From positions 186,001-250,000 of the forward strand of contig NZ_BMLQ01000005.1 in the NCBI RefSeq assembly GCF_014645315.1: DNA of 64,000 nucleotides, read 5' to 3'. Positions 40,273 through 50,688 of the stretch are shown in pieces. Numbering within the stretch: the first letter of the stretch is position 1; each line of letters opens with the position of its first letter. The notes under the pieces were generated by a model, which saw only the letters and a program-made list of their open reading frames with translations, made no database searches and was not told the DNA's origin. Source of the DNA: Citricoccus zhacaiensis. GTDB taxonomy: Bacteria; Actinomycetota; Actinomycetes; Actinomycetales; Micrococcaceae. A program made the translations under genes and the position numbers.

Positions 40273-42579
40273 GTGGGGATCTTCATAGCGTTGGTATTCG
40301 GGCTGCTCGTCGGTGCTGCCGTGGCCCGGTTCGTGGTCCGCCGGGGGCCCACCAAGGCACCCGGTGAGGGGGTGGGGACGTACTCGCGCTCGGACCTGGC
40401 CCGCGCGTGGCAGCAGGGGTACGACGCCGGCTCGGCCGCCTCGGCCATCCCAGCCTCCTCCGGTGTCCCCACGACCTCTGGTACCCCCACGACCTCTGGT
40501 GCGCCAACGACCTCTGGTGCGCCAACGGGGCCTGGTGTCCCCATCGGATCTGGATCTCCGGTTGATCCGGTAGGCCCGGCTGATCACGTCGCTGCACCCT
40601 TCGCTCCAGCCACCCCTCCGGCCTTCCGTCCACCCGCCCGTCCACCCTCCCTTCCTTACTCCCTTCCGTCCTCGCCTCCGCCCTCCCTTCCGTCCTCCCC
40701 GCCAGCGTTCCCTCGTGCCTCCCTGCCCCCGGCATCGTCCATCCCGGTTCAGACGCCGGAAGAACAGGCGGCGGAGAAGGCGCGGCGTGATCGGCGCAAC
40801 GTCAACATCACCCTGTACACCGCATGCCTCCTGCTGGTGGCAGCTGCCTCTCTGTTCATCGGGGCCGCGCTGCCGGTGACGGCCAGGGTCGCAGGACTGG
40901 CCGTCGTCGTGGGCCTGTTCTATGGTGCGGGACTGGTGGTGCATGCGAGGAGCCGCACCCTGCGACCGGCGGCCACCGCCTTCACCGGGACGGGGCTGGC
41001 GTTGGTGCCCGTGGCCGGGGTGGCCCTGGATGTGCTCGTCCTGCACGATCCGGACCTCTCCTGGCTGCTCACCTCGGCGGTAGGGACCGTCATGATGGTG
41101 TTCGCGGCAGTGCGCCTCGACAGCCGGATCGTGGCCTACCTGACCGTGCCGTTCCTGCTCAGCACCGTCATGGCCTCCGGCGCCGCCGTGCAGCGGGGCC
41201 TGGTGTGGGCCCTCATCGCCTCGATCGGCCTTGCGGTTCTGATGGCGTGGATCTCGGTTGAGGGATCTGGCCGCAACCGTTGGTTGCCGATAGCCTTCCG
41301 GACGGCGTTCGCGCGGACCCATCAATGGATCGTGCCCGGCATGGTGGTCCTGGGGCTGGTCGTCGGCGTCTGGATCGAGCCGGTGCAGATGTTCCTGCTC
41401 CTGTTGTCGGCGTGTGCCTACTATGCCACCGCTGCGGTGATCGGGCCGGAGCGATACCGACTGGCGGCGACCTACGCCGTGCGGTGCGGAATCCTGGTGG
41501 CACTCGTCCCGTGGGCGCTCATGCTGGACTGGTCGGCGGATCTCTTGCTGACCTCGCTGGTCGTGTACCTCTGCCTGCAGATCCCGTTGGTGTGGCGCGG
41601 AGACGGCGACCACGGTTACCTGCCGGTCGGGGTGGCGGCGATGGTGGACCACGCGGGCTGTTGGCTGGTGGCCGTGGCCCTGGCGGCCTCGTCCCAGCTT
41701 GCCGCGCTGGCCGGGCCGGTGCTCGGGACAGAAGGGCTGTTGCGGCTGACGCCGGGGATCGGCGTTGCCGCGGCCGTCGTGGTGGTCACCACGGCGGTGT
41801 TCTCGCTGCTGTTCCTCCACACCAACCGTCTGGGTGAGGTGGGGGCACCGGGAGCCGCCAACCTGCTCTGGCAGGTGACGACGCCGGTCGCCCTGACACC
41901 GCTGCTGATCAACCCCCAGATTCGCCCGGAGCGCTACGCCGGGGCCGGTGATGGCCGCGGCTGGAATCTCGAGATCATCCTTCTCGTGATCATGGTGGTC
42001 GAGGCCGTCTCCCTGGTTCTGCTGCGGCGCCGCGGCCAGCACCGCCGGATCGACACCCGCCTCGTTCCCCACGTCATCGCCGCCAGCGGTGTCGCCCTCG
42101 TGTACCTGGCCGCCTCACGCTGGGCGGACCCGGCCGGCGGAGCAGCGCTGACCCTGACCGCCCTCGCCGCGGTGCTCTGGGCCACGGTGACAGCCCTGCA
42201 CCAGGGACCGCTGACGGTGCGCGCTGGTCTCACAACGGACGCCGAGGGGCAGGTAGCCACAGGGCAGCCGTCCGGCAGAGAGGAGCCAGCGGGCGGTGCC
42301 TCGCCAGCCGATGCGATGCTGCCGGTGGTGGTCTGGTCAGGAGCCAGCCTGCTGGCCGTGCTCCTCCTGCTCACGCCGTCCCTGTCCCAGGGTGGTGTGC
42401 TGCTGGGCTGGTATGTCCTCGCCGGGATCACGGCAGCGGTGGCCCTACGGTGGCTGGGTACCGGCGCGCCGTGGAACGGCGAGCCAGGCCGGCCCGGCGA
42501 CCCCTCACACGATCCCTCACACGACCATCCGCACGACGCATGGGGGACCGGCAGCTCATCTGCCGCAGCATCGTGTTGA
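40273..42579 (+). CDS. Large polytopic membrane protein of unknown function (part 1 of an overlapping pair)
   Basis: ~768-aa protein, family not recognised. One N-terminal transmembrane helix (GIFIALVFGLLVGAAVARFVV) is followed by a 140-residue Pro/Ser/Thr/Ala-rich region with PTTSGAPTTSG and PPSLPSSPP repeats, then a charged helix (TPEEQAAEKARRDRRNVNIT) and ~16 hydrophobic helices. The layout (short anchor, disordered linker, long multi-helix block) recalls DUF2339-like proteins, but no motif confirms that. Start GTG 40273 lies 6 nt after TACGCT (possible leaderless); GTG 40267 is the longer option. It ends in a His/Asp/Pro-rich tail that overlaps the next frame by 40 nt at a run of five Gs, so it could be the N-terminal part of one larger protein. 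Confidence 0.6.
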   Translation: MGIFIALVFGLLVGAAVARFVVRRGPTKAPGEGVGTYSRSDLARAWQQGYDAGSAASAIPASSGVPTTSGTPTTSGAPTTSGAPTGPGVPIGSGSPVDPVGPADHVAAPFAPATPPAFRPPARPPSLPYSLPSSPPPSLPSSPPAFPRASLPPASSIPVQTPEEQAAEKARRDRRNVNITLYTACLLLVAAASLFIGAALPVTARVAGLAVVVGLFYGAGLVVHARSRTLRPAATAFTGTGLALVPVAGVALDVLVLHDPDLSWLLTSAVGTVMMVFAAVRLDSRIVAYLTVPFLLSTVMASGAAVQRGLVWALIASIGLAVLMAWISVEGSGRNRWLPIAFRTAFARTHQWIVPGMVVLGLVVGVWIEPVQMFLLLLSACAYYATAAVIGPERYRLAATYAVRCGILVALVPWALMLDWSADLLLTSLVVYLCLQIPLVWRGDGDHGYLPVGVAAMVDHAGCWLVAVALAASSQLAALAGPVLGTEGLLRLTPGIGVAAAVVVVTTAVFSLLFLHTNRLGEVGAPGAANLLWQVTTPVALTPLLINPQIRPERYAGAGDGRGWNLEIILLVIMVVEAVSLVLLRRRGQHRRIDTRLVPHVIAASGVALVYLAASRWADPAGGAALTLTALAAVLWATVTALHQGPLTVRAGLTTDAEGQVATGQPSGREEPAGGASPADAMLPVVVWSGASLLAVLLLLTPSLSQGGVLLGWYVLAGITAAVALRWLGTGAPWNGEPGRPGDPSHDPSHDHPHDAWGTGSSSAAASC

Positions 42580-44819
42580 TCGTGGGCGGACTGACGCTGC
42601 TCACCGCAACGCTTCGGTTCGCCGGCGTGGCCGAGGCGGCTCGTACTTCCAGCACCTCTGATCCCGCCACCGGAGTCTCGTCCTGGCACGTGGTGATCGC
42701 ACTGGTGCTGCTGACGGGTTGGTTGGTGACGGTCGCCGTCCTCACCCGGGGCCGGCTGCCGCAGGCCACCCGCACGGTGGTCCTGCTGGCCGGCCAGGCC
42801 TCGTCCGCCGTGCTGGTCTCCACGGTGGTGGACCGGCTCGGAGGCAACGAGTCCGCGGCCCGTGCCGCCGCCGTCGTGGCCCTGGTGATCGGCTTGGCCT
42901 TGCGCTCCCGCTTTGCGCGGCGGTTGCCGGGCTCGGACCAGAGCGGGGGGTCGCCGGGGTTCCTCACGGCCCCCTCCGCGTCCTGGTTGGTGACGGGCGC
43001 GGTGATCGTCCTGGGGTTCGTGGAGCTCGCAGCAGGGGAGGGCGACCGCGCCGCGCTCATGGTCATGGCACTGGCCCTGATGGGGGCCGGGCTGGTGCTG
43101 CGGGTCTCCGCCGGCGGTCACTGGGCCGTGCTGGCGGGAGCAGGGGGACTCGTGGTGGTGGCCAGCGCCTGGTTCGACCTGACGGGTGGCTGGCTGCCGG
43201 CCGCCCTGTTCCCGACGTCGGCCGCCGCGGCCTTGATCCTGCTGCTCACCCTGTCCGTTGCCGCCTGGGAGATCGCGGTCTCGACGGGGCGGCTGGTGCC
43301 GAGAGCCGGTAGCGAACCGGCCTCCTTGGCCTCCTGGCCCTGGCTGAACGACCTCGCCCTTTTCCGTTCGGCTGCCGCGGCGACCGGGTGGGCCATAGCC
43401 CTCGTGTTGGGCCTGACCGGCGAGGTGGACCGGGATCCGCACTTCGGCGTACTGGGGATGACGGTGGCCGTGGGGGCACTGGTGCTGTACGTCTTCGCCC
43501 GGACGCGGGGCATGGTGGCGCTGGTCGCCGGGACAGTCCTCGGTGTGCCCGTGTCCGGGTCGCTGCTCTTGCCCTGGTGGAATGAGCGCGGGTGGTGGTT
43601 CCCGGACGAGACGTGGACGGCCGTCATCATCGGCGTACTGTCGGCGGCGGTCCTGGGGCTGTGGGCGGTGGTGGATGCACGCCAGGGTCAGAGGACATTG
43701 GCGACGGTGGAAGCTGTTCAAGCAGCTCAAGCAGCTCAAGCAGCTCAAGCAGCTCAAGCAGCTCAAGCAGCTGAAACCGTGGGGTCGGCTGAGATCCCGG
43801 TAGTTCCGGTGACCCTCGAGCCAGGTGCCCGTCAGCGGCAGGCGACCCTGTGGCAGGGCGGACTGGCTGTGATGCTCGTGCTGGCGCTGGGCACAGTGGT
43901 GGCCCTCGAGCCGCGCGCCGGCCTGCCCGGGAACGCCGTCGTCTGGACCGCCTTGGCTGTGGCAGTAGCGGGGATCTGGCTCACCGTCGACACCTGGGGG
44001 AGGACGCTGCTGTGGGCCGAAACCCTGGGCGGGCAGACTCAGTGGGTCCTCTGGGGGCGGGACGCGGCGGTCTTGCTGACGTTCGCGGCCGCGTCGCGCG
44101 CGTGGTGGCAGACCGCTGTCCCCGACGACCCGGGCCGCGCCGTCTGGTGGAATGTCCAGCTGTTGGTGCTCGTGCTGGTGGGACTCGGATTCCGGCACGT
44201 GCTGCGCGAAAGGTCCCTTCCGGGGCAAGACCCGGGGATGGAATCGAAGCAGGAATCGGGGCAGGAATCGGGACAGGATCCGACGCAGGAGAGGGGCGGC
44301 TTGGAGGCGGGCGGCCTCGGGGTAGTCCGGTCGCAGGCAGGCGGCGCGGAGACAGGTCTCCGCCGCCCCTTGGCCTACTTCGGTGCGGCGGCAGGCGTCT
44401 TCACGCTCGCGGCACTCTATGTCCTGGCGAACGGCACCGCCCTCATGCAGCTGACCGTGTTGGGTGGCTTCGCCCTGCTCGTGGTGCTCGGCCTGACTCG
44501 TCGCGAACAACTCCTCACGTGGTGGGGCGCGGCGGGGGTCGCGATGTCTGTGCTGTGGTACCTGCGCGGATATACCTACCTCTACCTCGCGTTGCTGGGG
44601 CTCGTCCTGATCGTGCTGGCTGTGCGGCAATTGCGACGTCACCAGGCCCGGCAGTCTGCCGGAGGCCCGGACGAGGCCCGGCAGTCCGCCGGAGACCCGG
44701 GCGTGACTCCGGACATGGGCGTGGCCCCGGGCCGGCACCTGGACTTTGGACGGGGCTTGGGCTCGGACCGGGGCGTGGGCTCGGACCGTGACCAAGCAGA
44801 GGGCACCAGAGGCCGGTAG
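42540..44819 (+). CDS. Large polytopic membrane protein of unknown function (part 2)
   Basis: 759 aa from ATG 42540, in the -1 frame relative to the preceding gene. About 18 hydrophobic helices, similar in composition to part 1 and starting at once with a membrane helix (CRSIVLIVGGLTLLTATL). A cytoplasmic-looking loop carries six QAA repeats from 9-bp tandem repeats (~43715-43773) and another a QESGQ/Glu/Gly-rich stretch near 44240-44300. The C-terminus is Arg/Asp/Gly-rich. No ribosome site is evident before the ATG, which fits either translational coupling or a frameshift link to part 1. No family recognised. Confidence 0.6.
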   Translation: MGDRQLICRSIVLIVGGLTLLTATLRFAGVAEAARTSSTSDPATGVSSWHVVIALVLLTGWLVTVAVLTRGRLPQATRTVVLLAGQASSAVLVSTVVDRLGGNESAARAAAVVALVIGLALRSRFARRLPGSDQSGGSPGFLTAPSASWLVTGAVIVLGFVELAAGEGDRAALMVMALALMGAGLVLRVSAGGHWAVLAGAGGLVVVASAWFDLTGGWLPAALFPTSAAAALILLLTLSVAAWEIAVSTGRLVPRAGSEPASLASWPWLNDLALFRSAAAATGWAIALVLGLTGEVDRDPHFGVLGMTVAVGALVLYVFARTRGMVALVAGTVLGVPVSGSLLLPWWNERGWWFPDETWTAVIIGVLSAAVLGLWAVVDARQGQRTLATVEAVQAAQAAQAAQAAQAAQAAETVGSAEIPVVPVTLEPGARQRQATLWQGGLAVMLVLALGTVVALEPRAGLPGNAVVWTALAVAVAGIWLTVDTWGRTLLWAETLGGQTQWVLWGRDAAVLLTFAAASRAWWQTAVPDDPGRAVWWNVQLLVLVLVGLGFRHVLRERSLPGQDPGMESKQESGQESGQDPTQERGGLEAGGLGVVRSQAGGAETGLRRPLAYFGAAAGVFTLAALYVLANGTALMQLTVLGGFALLVVLGLTRREQLLTWWGAAGVAMSVLWYLRGYTYLYLALLGLVLIVLAVRQLRRHQARQSAGGPDEARQSAGDPGVTPDMGVAPGRHLDFGRGLGSDRGVGSDRDQAEGTRGR

Positions 44820-44822
44820 GCT
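44817..44822 (+). promoter_or_regulatory. -10 box of a possible leaderless promoter
   Basis: TAGGCT overlaps the stop codon of the large membrane protein and ends 6 nt before the ATG at 44829. No clear -35. Confidence 0.4.
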
Positions 44823-44828
44823 GGACTT

Positions 44829-44954
44829 ATGGAATTCCTCATTGCCCTGGTGATCATCGCCGCGGTGGTCTTCGCGATCGTTCGACTGCGCAAGACCTTC
44901 GGCCGCGAGATCGACCGTGCGAAGCGCATCAAGCGAGCGAACGACCACCAGTGA
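44829..44954 (+). CDS. 41-residue single-span membrane miniprotein
   Basis: Short gene: MEFLIALVIIAAVVFAIVRL forms one transmembrane helix, followed by a basic amphipathic tail (RKTFGREIDRAKRIKRANDHQ in two parts). The stop overlaps the GTG of the DUF3817-type gene as GTGA and a TAGGCT box sits 6 nt upstream, so both ends have supporting context. Function unknown; it may assist the neighbouring membrane protein. Confidence 0.6.
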   Translation: MEFLIALVIIAAVVFAIVRLRKTFGREIDRAKRIKRANDHQ

Positions 44955-45550
44955 ACCCGAACAAGGACACCAGCACCGGCGGGACACGCTCCGGTGCACC
45001 CTCCAGCTCAACCGCCAATACACCCTCCACCACACCCTCCAGCTCAACCCAGAGCACGCCAGCGAGGAAGGGCACCATCCTGCCGGGACCCCGGGCGGTC
45101 TACCGGGTCTTCGCGACGGCGGAGATGTTCACCTGGGCCCTCCTGATCCTGGCCATGGTGCTGAAGTACTCCGGCGCCACCGAGGTCCTGATGCCCGCCG
45201 CCGGGGGAGTGCACGGTTTCGTGTTCCTCTGCTACTGCGTCGTGACCGTCGGCGTGTGGATCAACCAGCGGTGGAGCGCCGGTCGCGGAGCCGCGGCCGT
45301 CCTGCTGGCGGCGGTGCCATTCGCCACCCTTCCGTTCGAACGGTCGCTGGCCCGGCGCGGGGAACCGGACGCCACCTGGCGACTGGTGGATGGGCGCACC
45401 GGTGACCTTGGCCCCCGGGGCTTCTGGGAATCGCTCGAGGCCTGGGTCCTGCGGAACGTGATCCTGGCCGCGGTCGTGACGGCCGGCGTCGTGGTGGTGG
45501 TGTTCTCGCTGTTGCTGATGGCGGGCCCGCCAGGTGAGTGGTTCGACTGA
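44951..45550 (+). CDS. DUF3817-type integral membrane protein
   Basis: 199-aa protein with a Ser/Thr/Pro tail (residues 1-40) followed by the DUF3817 domain: RVFATAEMFTWALLILAMVLKY, VHGFVFLCYCVVTVGV, WSAGRGAAAVLLAAVPFATL, and a last helix VILAAVVTAGVVVVVFSLLL. Usually ~100-150 aa in actinobacteria, function unknown. GTG start coupled to the 41-residue gene. Confidence 0.75.
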   Translation: MNPNKDTSTGGTRSGAPSSSTANTPSTTPSSSTQSTPARKGTILPGPRAVYRVFATAEMFTWALLILAMVLKYSGATEVLMPAAGGVHGFVFLCYCVVTVGVWINQRWSAGRGAAAVLLAAVPFATLPFERSLARRGEPDATWRLVDGRTGDLGPRGFWESLEAWVLRNVILAAVVTAGVVVVVFSLLLMAGPPGEWFD

Positions 45551-45933
45551 GGGTGTTGACGCTCAGCTGAATTAGCGCCTGGGGCACGGATCTGTCATAC
45601 TGGATCAGTTGCTCAAGTGCTTGGGCGTGTGTGGAGTGGTGTCCGTGAGGTCCAGATTCTGCCGCCCGAGACCAAATCAACGCACAATCCCCATCTGGAT
45701 CTGGCGGTCCTGTGGTCAGCTGTGTCTCTGGCATGTTCACGCATGTCTGCGGAGCGGATCACGACACGCCCGACCGCGTGGGTCGAAGCCCCGGCAGGGC
45801 GAGGAACCCGGTTCTCCGGATTTGGTCTGCGCGGGTGGATATAGAAGCGCGGGGCCGGTTCGCCGGGCCCGTCGCACACAGGGACAGGTACGTGTAACGC
45901 GTACGAAGCACAGGACGAAAGAGGCATGACGCC
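45551..45933 (+). promoter_or_regulatory. S10 operon upstream region and leader
   Basis: 383 bp without a gene. The best promoter is TTAGCG (45572-45577), 18 bp, CATACT (45596-45601), preceded by TG (extended -10 style); transcription would begin near 45608 and leave a ~325-nt leader. Within the leader GGGGCCGGTTCGCCGGGCCC (45851-45870) folds into a UUCG-capped stem with a bulge. AAAGAGG lies before the rpsJ ATG. The leader could be the site of L4-type control, but no known structure was recognised. Confidence 0.5.
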
Positions 45934-46242
45934 ATGGCGGGACAGAAAATCCGCATCCGGCTGAAGTCGTATGACCACGAGGTCATCGATACTTCGGCTC
46001 GGAAGATCGTCGACACGGTCACGCGCGCAGGCGCAACGGTGGTGGGCCCAGTGCCGCTGCCGACTGAAAAGAACGTGTACGTCGTGATCCGCTCTCCCCA
46101 CAAGTACAAGGACAGCCGCGAGCACTTCGAGATGCGCACGCACAAGCGGCTGATCGACATCATCGACCCGACGCCGAAGGCTGTCGACTCGCTCATGCGC
46201 CTCGACCTTCCGGCCGACGTCAACATCGAAATCAAGCTCTGA
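45934..46242 (+). CDS. rpsJ: 30S ribosomal protein S10
   Basis: 102-aa protein, also NusE in antitermination. [54 protein letters not shown]. First gene of an eleven-gene S10 operon. Confidence 0.98.
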   Translation: MAGQKIRIRLKSYDHEVIDTSARKIVDTVTRAGATVVGPVPLPTEKNVYVVIRSPHKYKDSREHFEMRTHKRLIDIIDPTPKAVDSLMRLDLPADVNIEIKL

Positions 46243-46262
46243 GAGGGAGGTGCTGAGAAACT

Positions 46263-46913
46263 ATGACCATCACGCGAAACGTTAAGGGCCTGCTGGGCAC
46301 GAAGCTCGGCATGACCCAGGTCTGGGATGCAGACAACAAGCTCATCCCCGTCACTGTCGTCCAAGCTGAACCCAACGTTGTGACCCAGCTGCGCAATGCG
46401 GAGGCCGACGGCTACGCCGCCGTCCAGATCGCCTACGGGCAGATCGACCCGCGCAAGGTCACCAAGCCGCTCGCCGGCCACTTCGAGAAGGCCGGGGTCA
46501 CCCCGCGCCGTCACGTGGTCGAGCTGCGCACCGGTGACACCGCCGAGTACACCCTCGGCCAGGATGTCACCGTCGAGGTCTTCGAGGCCGGCCAGAAGGT
46601 CGACGTCGTCGGGACCACCAAGGGCAAGGGCTTCGCCGGTGTCATGAAGCGTCACGGCTTCGCCGGTGTGTCCGCCTCGCACGGCGCCCACAAGAACCAC
46701 CGCAAGCCGGGTTCCGTCGGTGGCGCGTCCACCCCGGGCCGCGTCTTCAAGGGCCAGCGCCTTCCGGGCCGCATGGGCGCCGTTCGCCAGACCACCCAGA
46801 ACCTCACCCTCCACGGCATTGACGTGGAGAAGAACCTGCTGCTGATCAAGGGCGCCGTCCCGGGTCCCCGCGGCCGGGTCGTCCTGGTTCGCACTGCAGT
46901 GAAGGGAGCATGA
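46263..46913 (+). CDS. rplC: 50S ribosomal protein L3
   Basis: 216-aa early assembly protein near the peptidyl transferase centre. [14 protein letters not shown] at the start, the central loop [17 protein letters not shown] and [13 protein letters not shown]. 20 bp after rpsJ and 4 bp before rplD. Confidence 0.98.
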   Translation: MTITRNVKGLLGTKLGMTQVWDADNKLIPVTVVQAEPNVVTQLRNAEADGYAAVQIAYGQIDPRKVTKPLAGHFEKAGVTPRRHVVELRTGDTAEYTLGQDVTVEVFEAGQKVDVVGTTKGKGFAGVMKRHGFAGVSASHGAHKNHRKPGSVGGASTPGRVFKGQRLPGRMGAVRQTTQNLTLHGIDVEKNLLLIKGAVPGPRGRVVLVRTAVKGA

Positions 46914-46917
46914 GCAG

Positions 46918-47574
46918 ATGGCTACCAACGCAACTAACGCAGAAGCCAAGGCCGACGTGAAGACCGTCGCCGTCGACCTGCCCGCCGAGATCTTCGATGT
47001 CCAGGCCAACGTGCCGCTGATGCACCAGGTTGTGGTGGCCCAGCTGGCCGCCGCTCGCCAGGGCACCCACAAGGTCAAGCGTCGGGGCGAGGTCTCCGGT
47101 GCCGGCCGCAAGCCGTTCAAGCAGAAGGGCACCGGCCGCGCCCGTCAGGGTTCGATCCGCGCCCCGCAGATGGTGGGTGGCGGTGTGGTCCACGGCCCCG
47201 AGCCGCGTGACTACTCGCAGCGCACCCCCAAGAAGATGAAGGCTGCCGCCCTGCGTGGCGCCCTCTCTGACCGCGCTCGTAACGGCCGCGTCCACGTGAT
47301 CGAGGAACTGGTCTCCGCCGGTACCCCGACCACCAAGGGTGCCAAGGCCGTCCTGTCCGCGCTGACCGCGGGACGCAAGAACGTCCTGCTGGTCATCGAG
47401 CGTGCTGACGACACTGCGGCACTGAGTGCCCGCAACCTGGAGTCGGTGCACACCCTGTACTTCGATCAGCTGAACACGTATGACGTGCTGGTCAGCGATG
47501 ACGTGGTCTTCACCCAGGCTGCCTACGAGGCGTTTGTGGCCAAGGCCGGCGCACAGAAGGAGGATGCCAAGTGA
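46918..47574 (+). CDS. rplD: 50S ribosomal protein L4
   Basis: 218-aa exit-tunnel protein. The tunnel loop [20 protein letters not shown] is intact with no macrolide-resistance-like change visible. N-terminus carries ~12 extra Ala/Lys residues. Overlaps rplW as GTGA. Confidence 0.97.
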   Translation: MATNATNAEAKADVKTVAVDLPAEIFDVQANVPLMHQVVVAQLAAARQGTHKVKRRGEVSGAGRKPFKQKGTGRARQGSIRAPQMVGGGVVHGPEPRDYSQRTPKKMKAAALRGALSDRARNGRVHVIEELVSAGTPTTKGAKAVLSALTAGRKNVLLVIERADDTAALSARNLESVHTLYFDQLNTYDVLVSDDVVFTQAAYEAFVAKAGAQKEDAK

Positions 47575-47876
47575 GCGGCTCCATCAACAAGAATCCCCGC
47601 GACGTGGTCATTGCCCCGGTCGTGTCGGAAAAGAGCTACGGCCTGATCGACGAGGGTAAGTACACCTTCCTGGTCGACCCGCGCTCCAACAAGACCGAGA
47701 TCAAGCAGGCGGTTGAGGCTATCTTCTCCGTCAAGGTTGACTCGATCAACACCCTGAATCGTGCCGGCAAGCGCAAGCGCACCAAGTTCGGTTGGGGCTC
47801 CCGCAAGAGCACCAAGCGCGCGGTCGTGACGCTCAAAGAGGGCACGATTGACATCTTCGGAGGTCCGCTCGCCTGA
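47571..47876 (+). CDS. rplW: 50S ribosomal protein L23
   Basis: 101-aa protein at the tunnel exit that docks trigger factor and [61 protein letters not shown] start coupled to rplD. Confidence 0.97.
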   Translation: MSGSINKNPRDVVIAPVVSEKSYGLIDEGKYTFLVDPRSNKTEIKQAVEAIFSVKVDSINTLNRAGKRKRTKFGWGSRKSTKRAVVTLKEGTIDIFGGPLA

Positions 47877-47912
47877 GGCGTAGCGGAGACCACTTAATCG
47901 AGGAACTGACAC

Positions 47913-48752
47913 ATGGCTATCCGTAAATACAAGCCGACCACCCCGGGCCTTCGCGGCTCGTCCGTGGCCGACTTCGCAGAAATCACCCGGACCACCCCGG
48001 AGAAGTCGCTGCTTCGCCCGCTCACCAAGAGCGGCGGACGCAACAACTCCGGCAAGATCACCACCCGCCACAAGGGCGGCGGCCACAAGCGCCAGTACCG
48101 CGTCATCGACTTCCGTCGTCATGACAAGGACGGCGTGCCGGCGAAGGTCGCTCACATCGAGTACGACCCGAACCGCACCGCCCGCATCGCCCTGCTCCAC
48201 TACGTGGACGGCACCAAGCGCTACATCCTGGCCCCGGCCAAGCTGAACCAGGGTGACACCATCGAGGCTGGCGCGACCGCGGATATCAAGCCCGGCAACA
48301 ACCTGCCGCTGCGCAACATCCCGCTCGGCACCGTCATCCACGCGGTGGAACTGCGTCCGGGCGGCGGCGCCAAGCTGGCCCGCTCGGCCGGTTCGTCCAT
48401 CCAGCTGGTCGCCCGTGAAGGCAAGTACGCCCAGTTGCGTCTGCCCTCCGGCGAGATCCGCAACGTGGACGTGCGCTGCCGCGCCAGCATCGGCGAGGTC
48501 GGCAACGCCGAGCAGTCGAACATCAACTGGGGCAAGGCCGGCCGCATGCGGTGGAAGGGCGTTCGCCCGACCGTCCGCGGTGTGGTCATGAACCCCGTCG
48601 ACCACCCGCACGGCGGTGGCGAGGGCAAGACCTCCGGTGGTCGTCACCCGGTCAACCCCAATGGCAAGCCAGAGGGCCGCACCCGCCGCCCGAACAAGGA
48701 AAGCGACAAGCTCATCGTGCGCCGTCGCCGTACCGGCAAGAACAAGCGATAG
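47913..48752 (+). CDS. rplB: 50S ribosomal protein L2
   Basis: 279-aa protein needed for subunit joining and peptidyl transfer. [37 protein letters not shown] and the conserved [20 protein letters not shown] with the functional His. Confidence 0.98.
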   Translation: MAIRKYKPTTPGLRGSSVADFAEITRTTPEKSLLRPLTKSGGRNNSGKITTRHKGGGHKRQYRVIDFRRHDKDGVPAKVAHIEYDPNRTARIALLHYVDGTKRYILAPAKLNQGDTIEAGATADIKPGNNLPLRNIPLGTVIHAVELRPGGGAKLARSAGSSIQLVAREGKYAQLRLPSGEIRNVDVRCRASIGEVGNAEQSNINWGKAGRMRWKGVRPTVRGVVMNPVDHPHGGGEGKTSGGRHPVNPNGKPEGRTRRPNKESDKLIVRRRRTGKNKR

Positions 48753-48764
48753 GAGCCTGGAGAC

Positions 48765-49046
48765 ATGCCACGTAGCCTGAAGAAGGGCCCCTTCGTTGAT
48801 CAGCACCTCTACCTCAAGGTGGACGCTGAGAACGAAAAGGGCACCAAGAACGTCATCAAGACCTGGTCCCGCCGGTCCATGATCATCCCCGACATGCTCG
48901 GGCACACGATCGCGGTGCACGACGGACGCAAGCACATCCCGGTGTTCATCACCGAGTCGATGGTCGGGCACAAGCTCGGCGAGTTTGCACTCACGCGGAC
49001 TTTCCGCGGTCACGTGAAAGACGACCGGAAGGGCAAGCGCCGCTGA
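48765..49046 (+). CDS. rpsS: 30S ribosomal protein S19
   Basis: 93-aa head protein. [51 protein letters not shown]. 12 bp after rplB. Confidence 0.98.
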   Translation: MPRSLKKGPFVDQHLYLKVDAENEKGTKNVIKTWSRRSMIIPDMLGHTIAVHDGRKHIPVFITESMVGHKLGEFALTRTFRGHVKDDRKGKRR

Positions 49047-49088
49047 CGCGGGGCTTGACCGTCCGAGACACTCGAAAGAAGGAAAGCA

Positions 49089-49451
49089 ATGGAAGCCAAG
49101 GCAATTGCGCGCCACCTGCGTGTAACGCCGATGAAGGCCCGGCGCGTCGTCAACCTTGTCCGTGGCAAGCAGGCGAACGAAGCACTGGCCATTCTGCAGT
49201 TTGCCCAGCAGGGCGCTTCGGAGCCGGTGTACAAGCTGGTCGCCTCCGCGGTGGCCAACGCCCGGGTCAAGGCCGACCGCGAGGGCATGGCGTTCAACGA
49301 GGACGCCCTGTTCATCACTGAGGCCTTCGTCGACGAAGGACCGACCATGAAGCGTTTCCAGCCGCGTGCCCAGGGCCGCGCCGGACGCATCAACAAGCGC
49401 ACCAGCCACGTCACCGTGGTCGTTGCGACCGAGGAAGAGGAGGGGAAGTAA
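49089..49451 (+). CDS. rplV: 50S ribosomal protein L22
   Basis: 120-aa tunnel protein. [20 protein letters not shown] and the tunnel-loop [21 protein letters not shown] are complete. AAGAAGGAAAGCA precedes the ATG; 3 bp before rpsC. Confidence 0.97.
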   Translation: MEAKAIARHLRVTPMKARRVVNLVRGKQANEALAILQFAQQGASEPVYKLVASAVANARVKADREGMAFNEDALFITEAFVDEGPTMKRFQPRAQGRAGRINKRTSHVTVVVATEEEEGK

Positions 49452-49454
49452 CCC

Positions 49455-50269
49455 ATGGGTCAGAAGATCAACCCGAACGGTTTCCGCCTCGGCATCACCA
49501 CCGACCACGTCTCGCACTGGTTCGCTGACTCCAACAAGGAAGGCCAGCGGTACAAGGACTTCCTGAAGGAAGACATCAAGATCCGCGAGCTGATGACCAT
49601 CGGCATGGAGCGCGCCGGCATCTCGAAGGTGGAGATCGAGCGGACCCGTGACCGTGTGCGTGTGGACATCCACACCGCTCGTCCCGGCATCGTCATCGGC
49701 CGCCGCGGCGCCGAGGCCGATCGCATCCGCACCGAGCTCGAGAAGCTCACCGGCAAGCAGATCCAGCTGAACATCCTCGAGGTCAAGAACCCCGAGATCG
49801 ATGCCCAGCTGGTCGCCCAGGGTGTCGCCGAGCAGCTCGCTTCCCGCGTGGCGTTCCGCCGTGCGATGAAGAAGGCCATCCAGTCCGCCACTCGTGCCGG
49901 TGCCAAGGGCATCCGCATCCAGTGCGCCGGTCGCCTGGGTGGCGCGGAGATGTCGCGCTCGGAGTTCTACCGCGAAGGCCGTGTGCCGCTGCACACCCTG
50001 CGCGCGAACATCGATTTCGGCAAGTTCGAAGCCAAGACCACCTTCGGCCGCATCGGCGTGAAGGTCTGGATCTATAAGGGCGACCTGACGGCCAAGGAAC
50101 TGGCCGCCAAGGAAGCTGCTGCACCGTCCGGCCGTGGTGCCCGTGGTGGCGACCGCCGTGGACCCGGTGGTCCCGGTGGTGGCGATCGTCGCCGTCGCAA
50201 CGACCGCGCCCCGCGTCAGGACTCGGCTGCTGCAGGCTCCTCTGCGCCCGCTGAAGGAGGCAATGCCTG

Positions 50270-50270
<1 letters not shown>
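49455..50270 (+). CDS. rpsC: 30S ribosomal protein S3 with Arg/Gly-rich C-terminal tail
   Basis: 271-aa mRNA-entry protein. [20 protein letters not shown] domain [15 protein letters not shown], and [13 protein letters not shown]. The last ~49 residues (223-271) are [19 protein letters not shown]-type, Arg/Gly-rich then Ala/Ser, beyond the usual S3 core of ~210-230 aa. Stop and rplP ATG overlap (TGATG). Confidence 0.97.
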
Positions 50271-50686
<416 letters not shown>

Positions 50687-50688
50687 TC

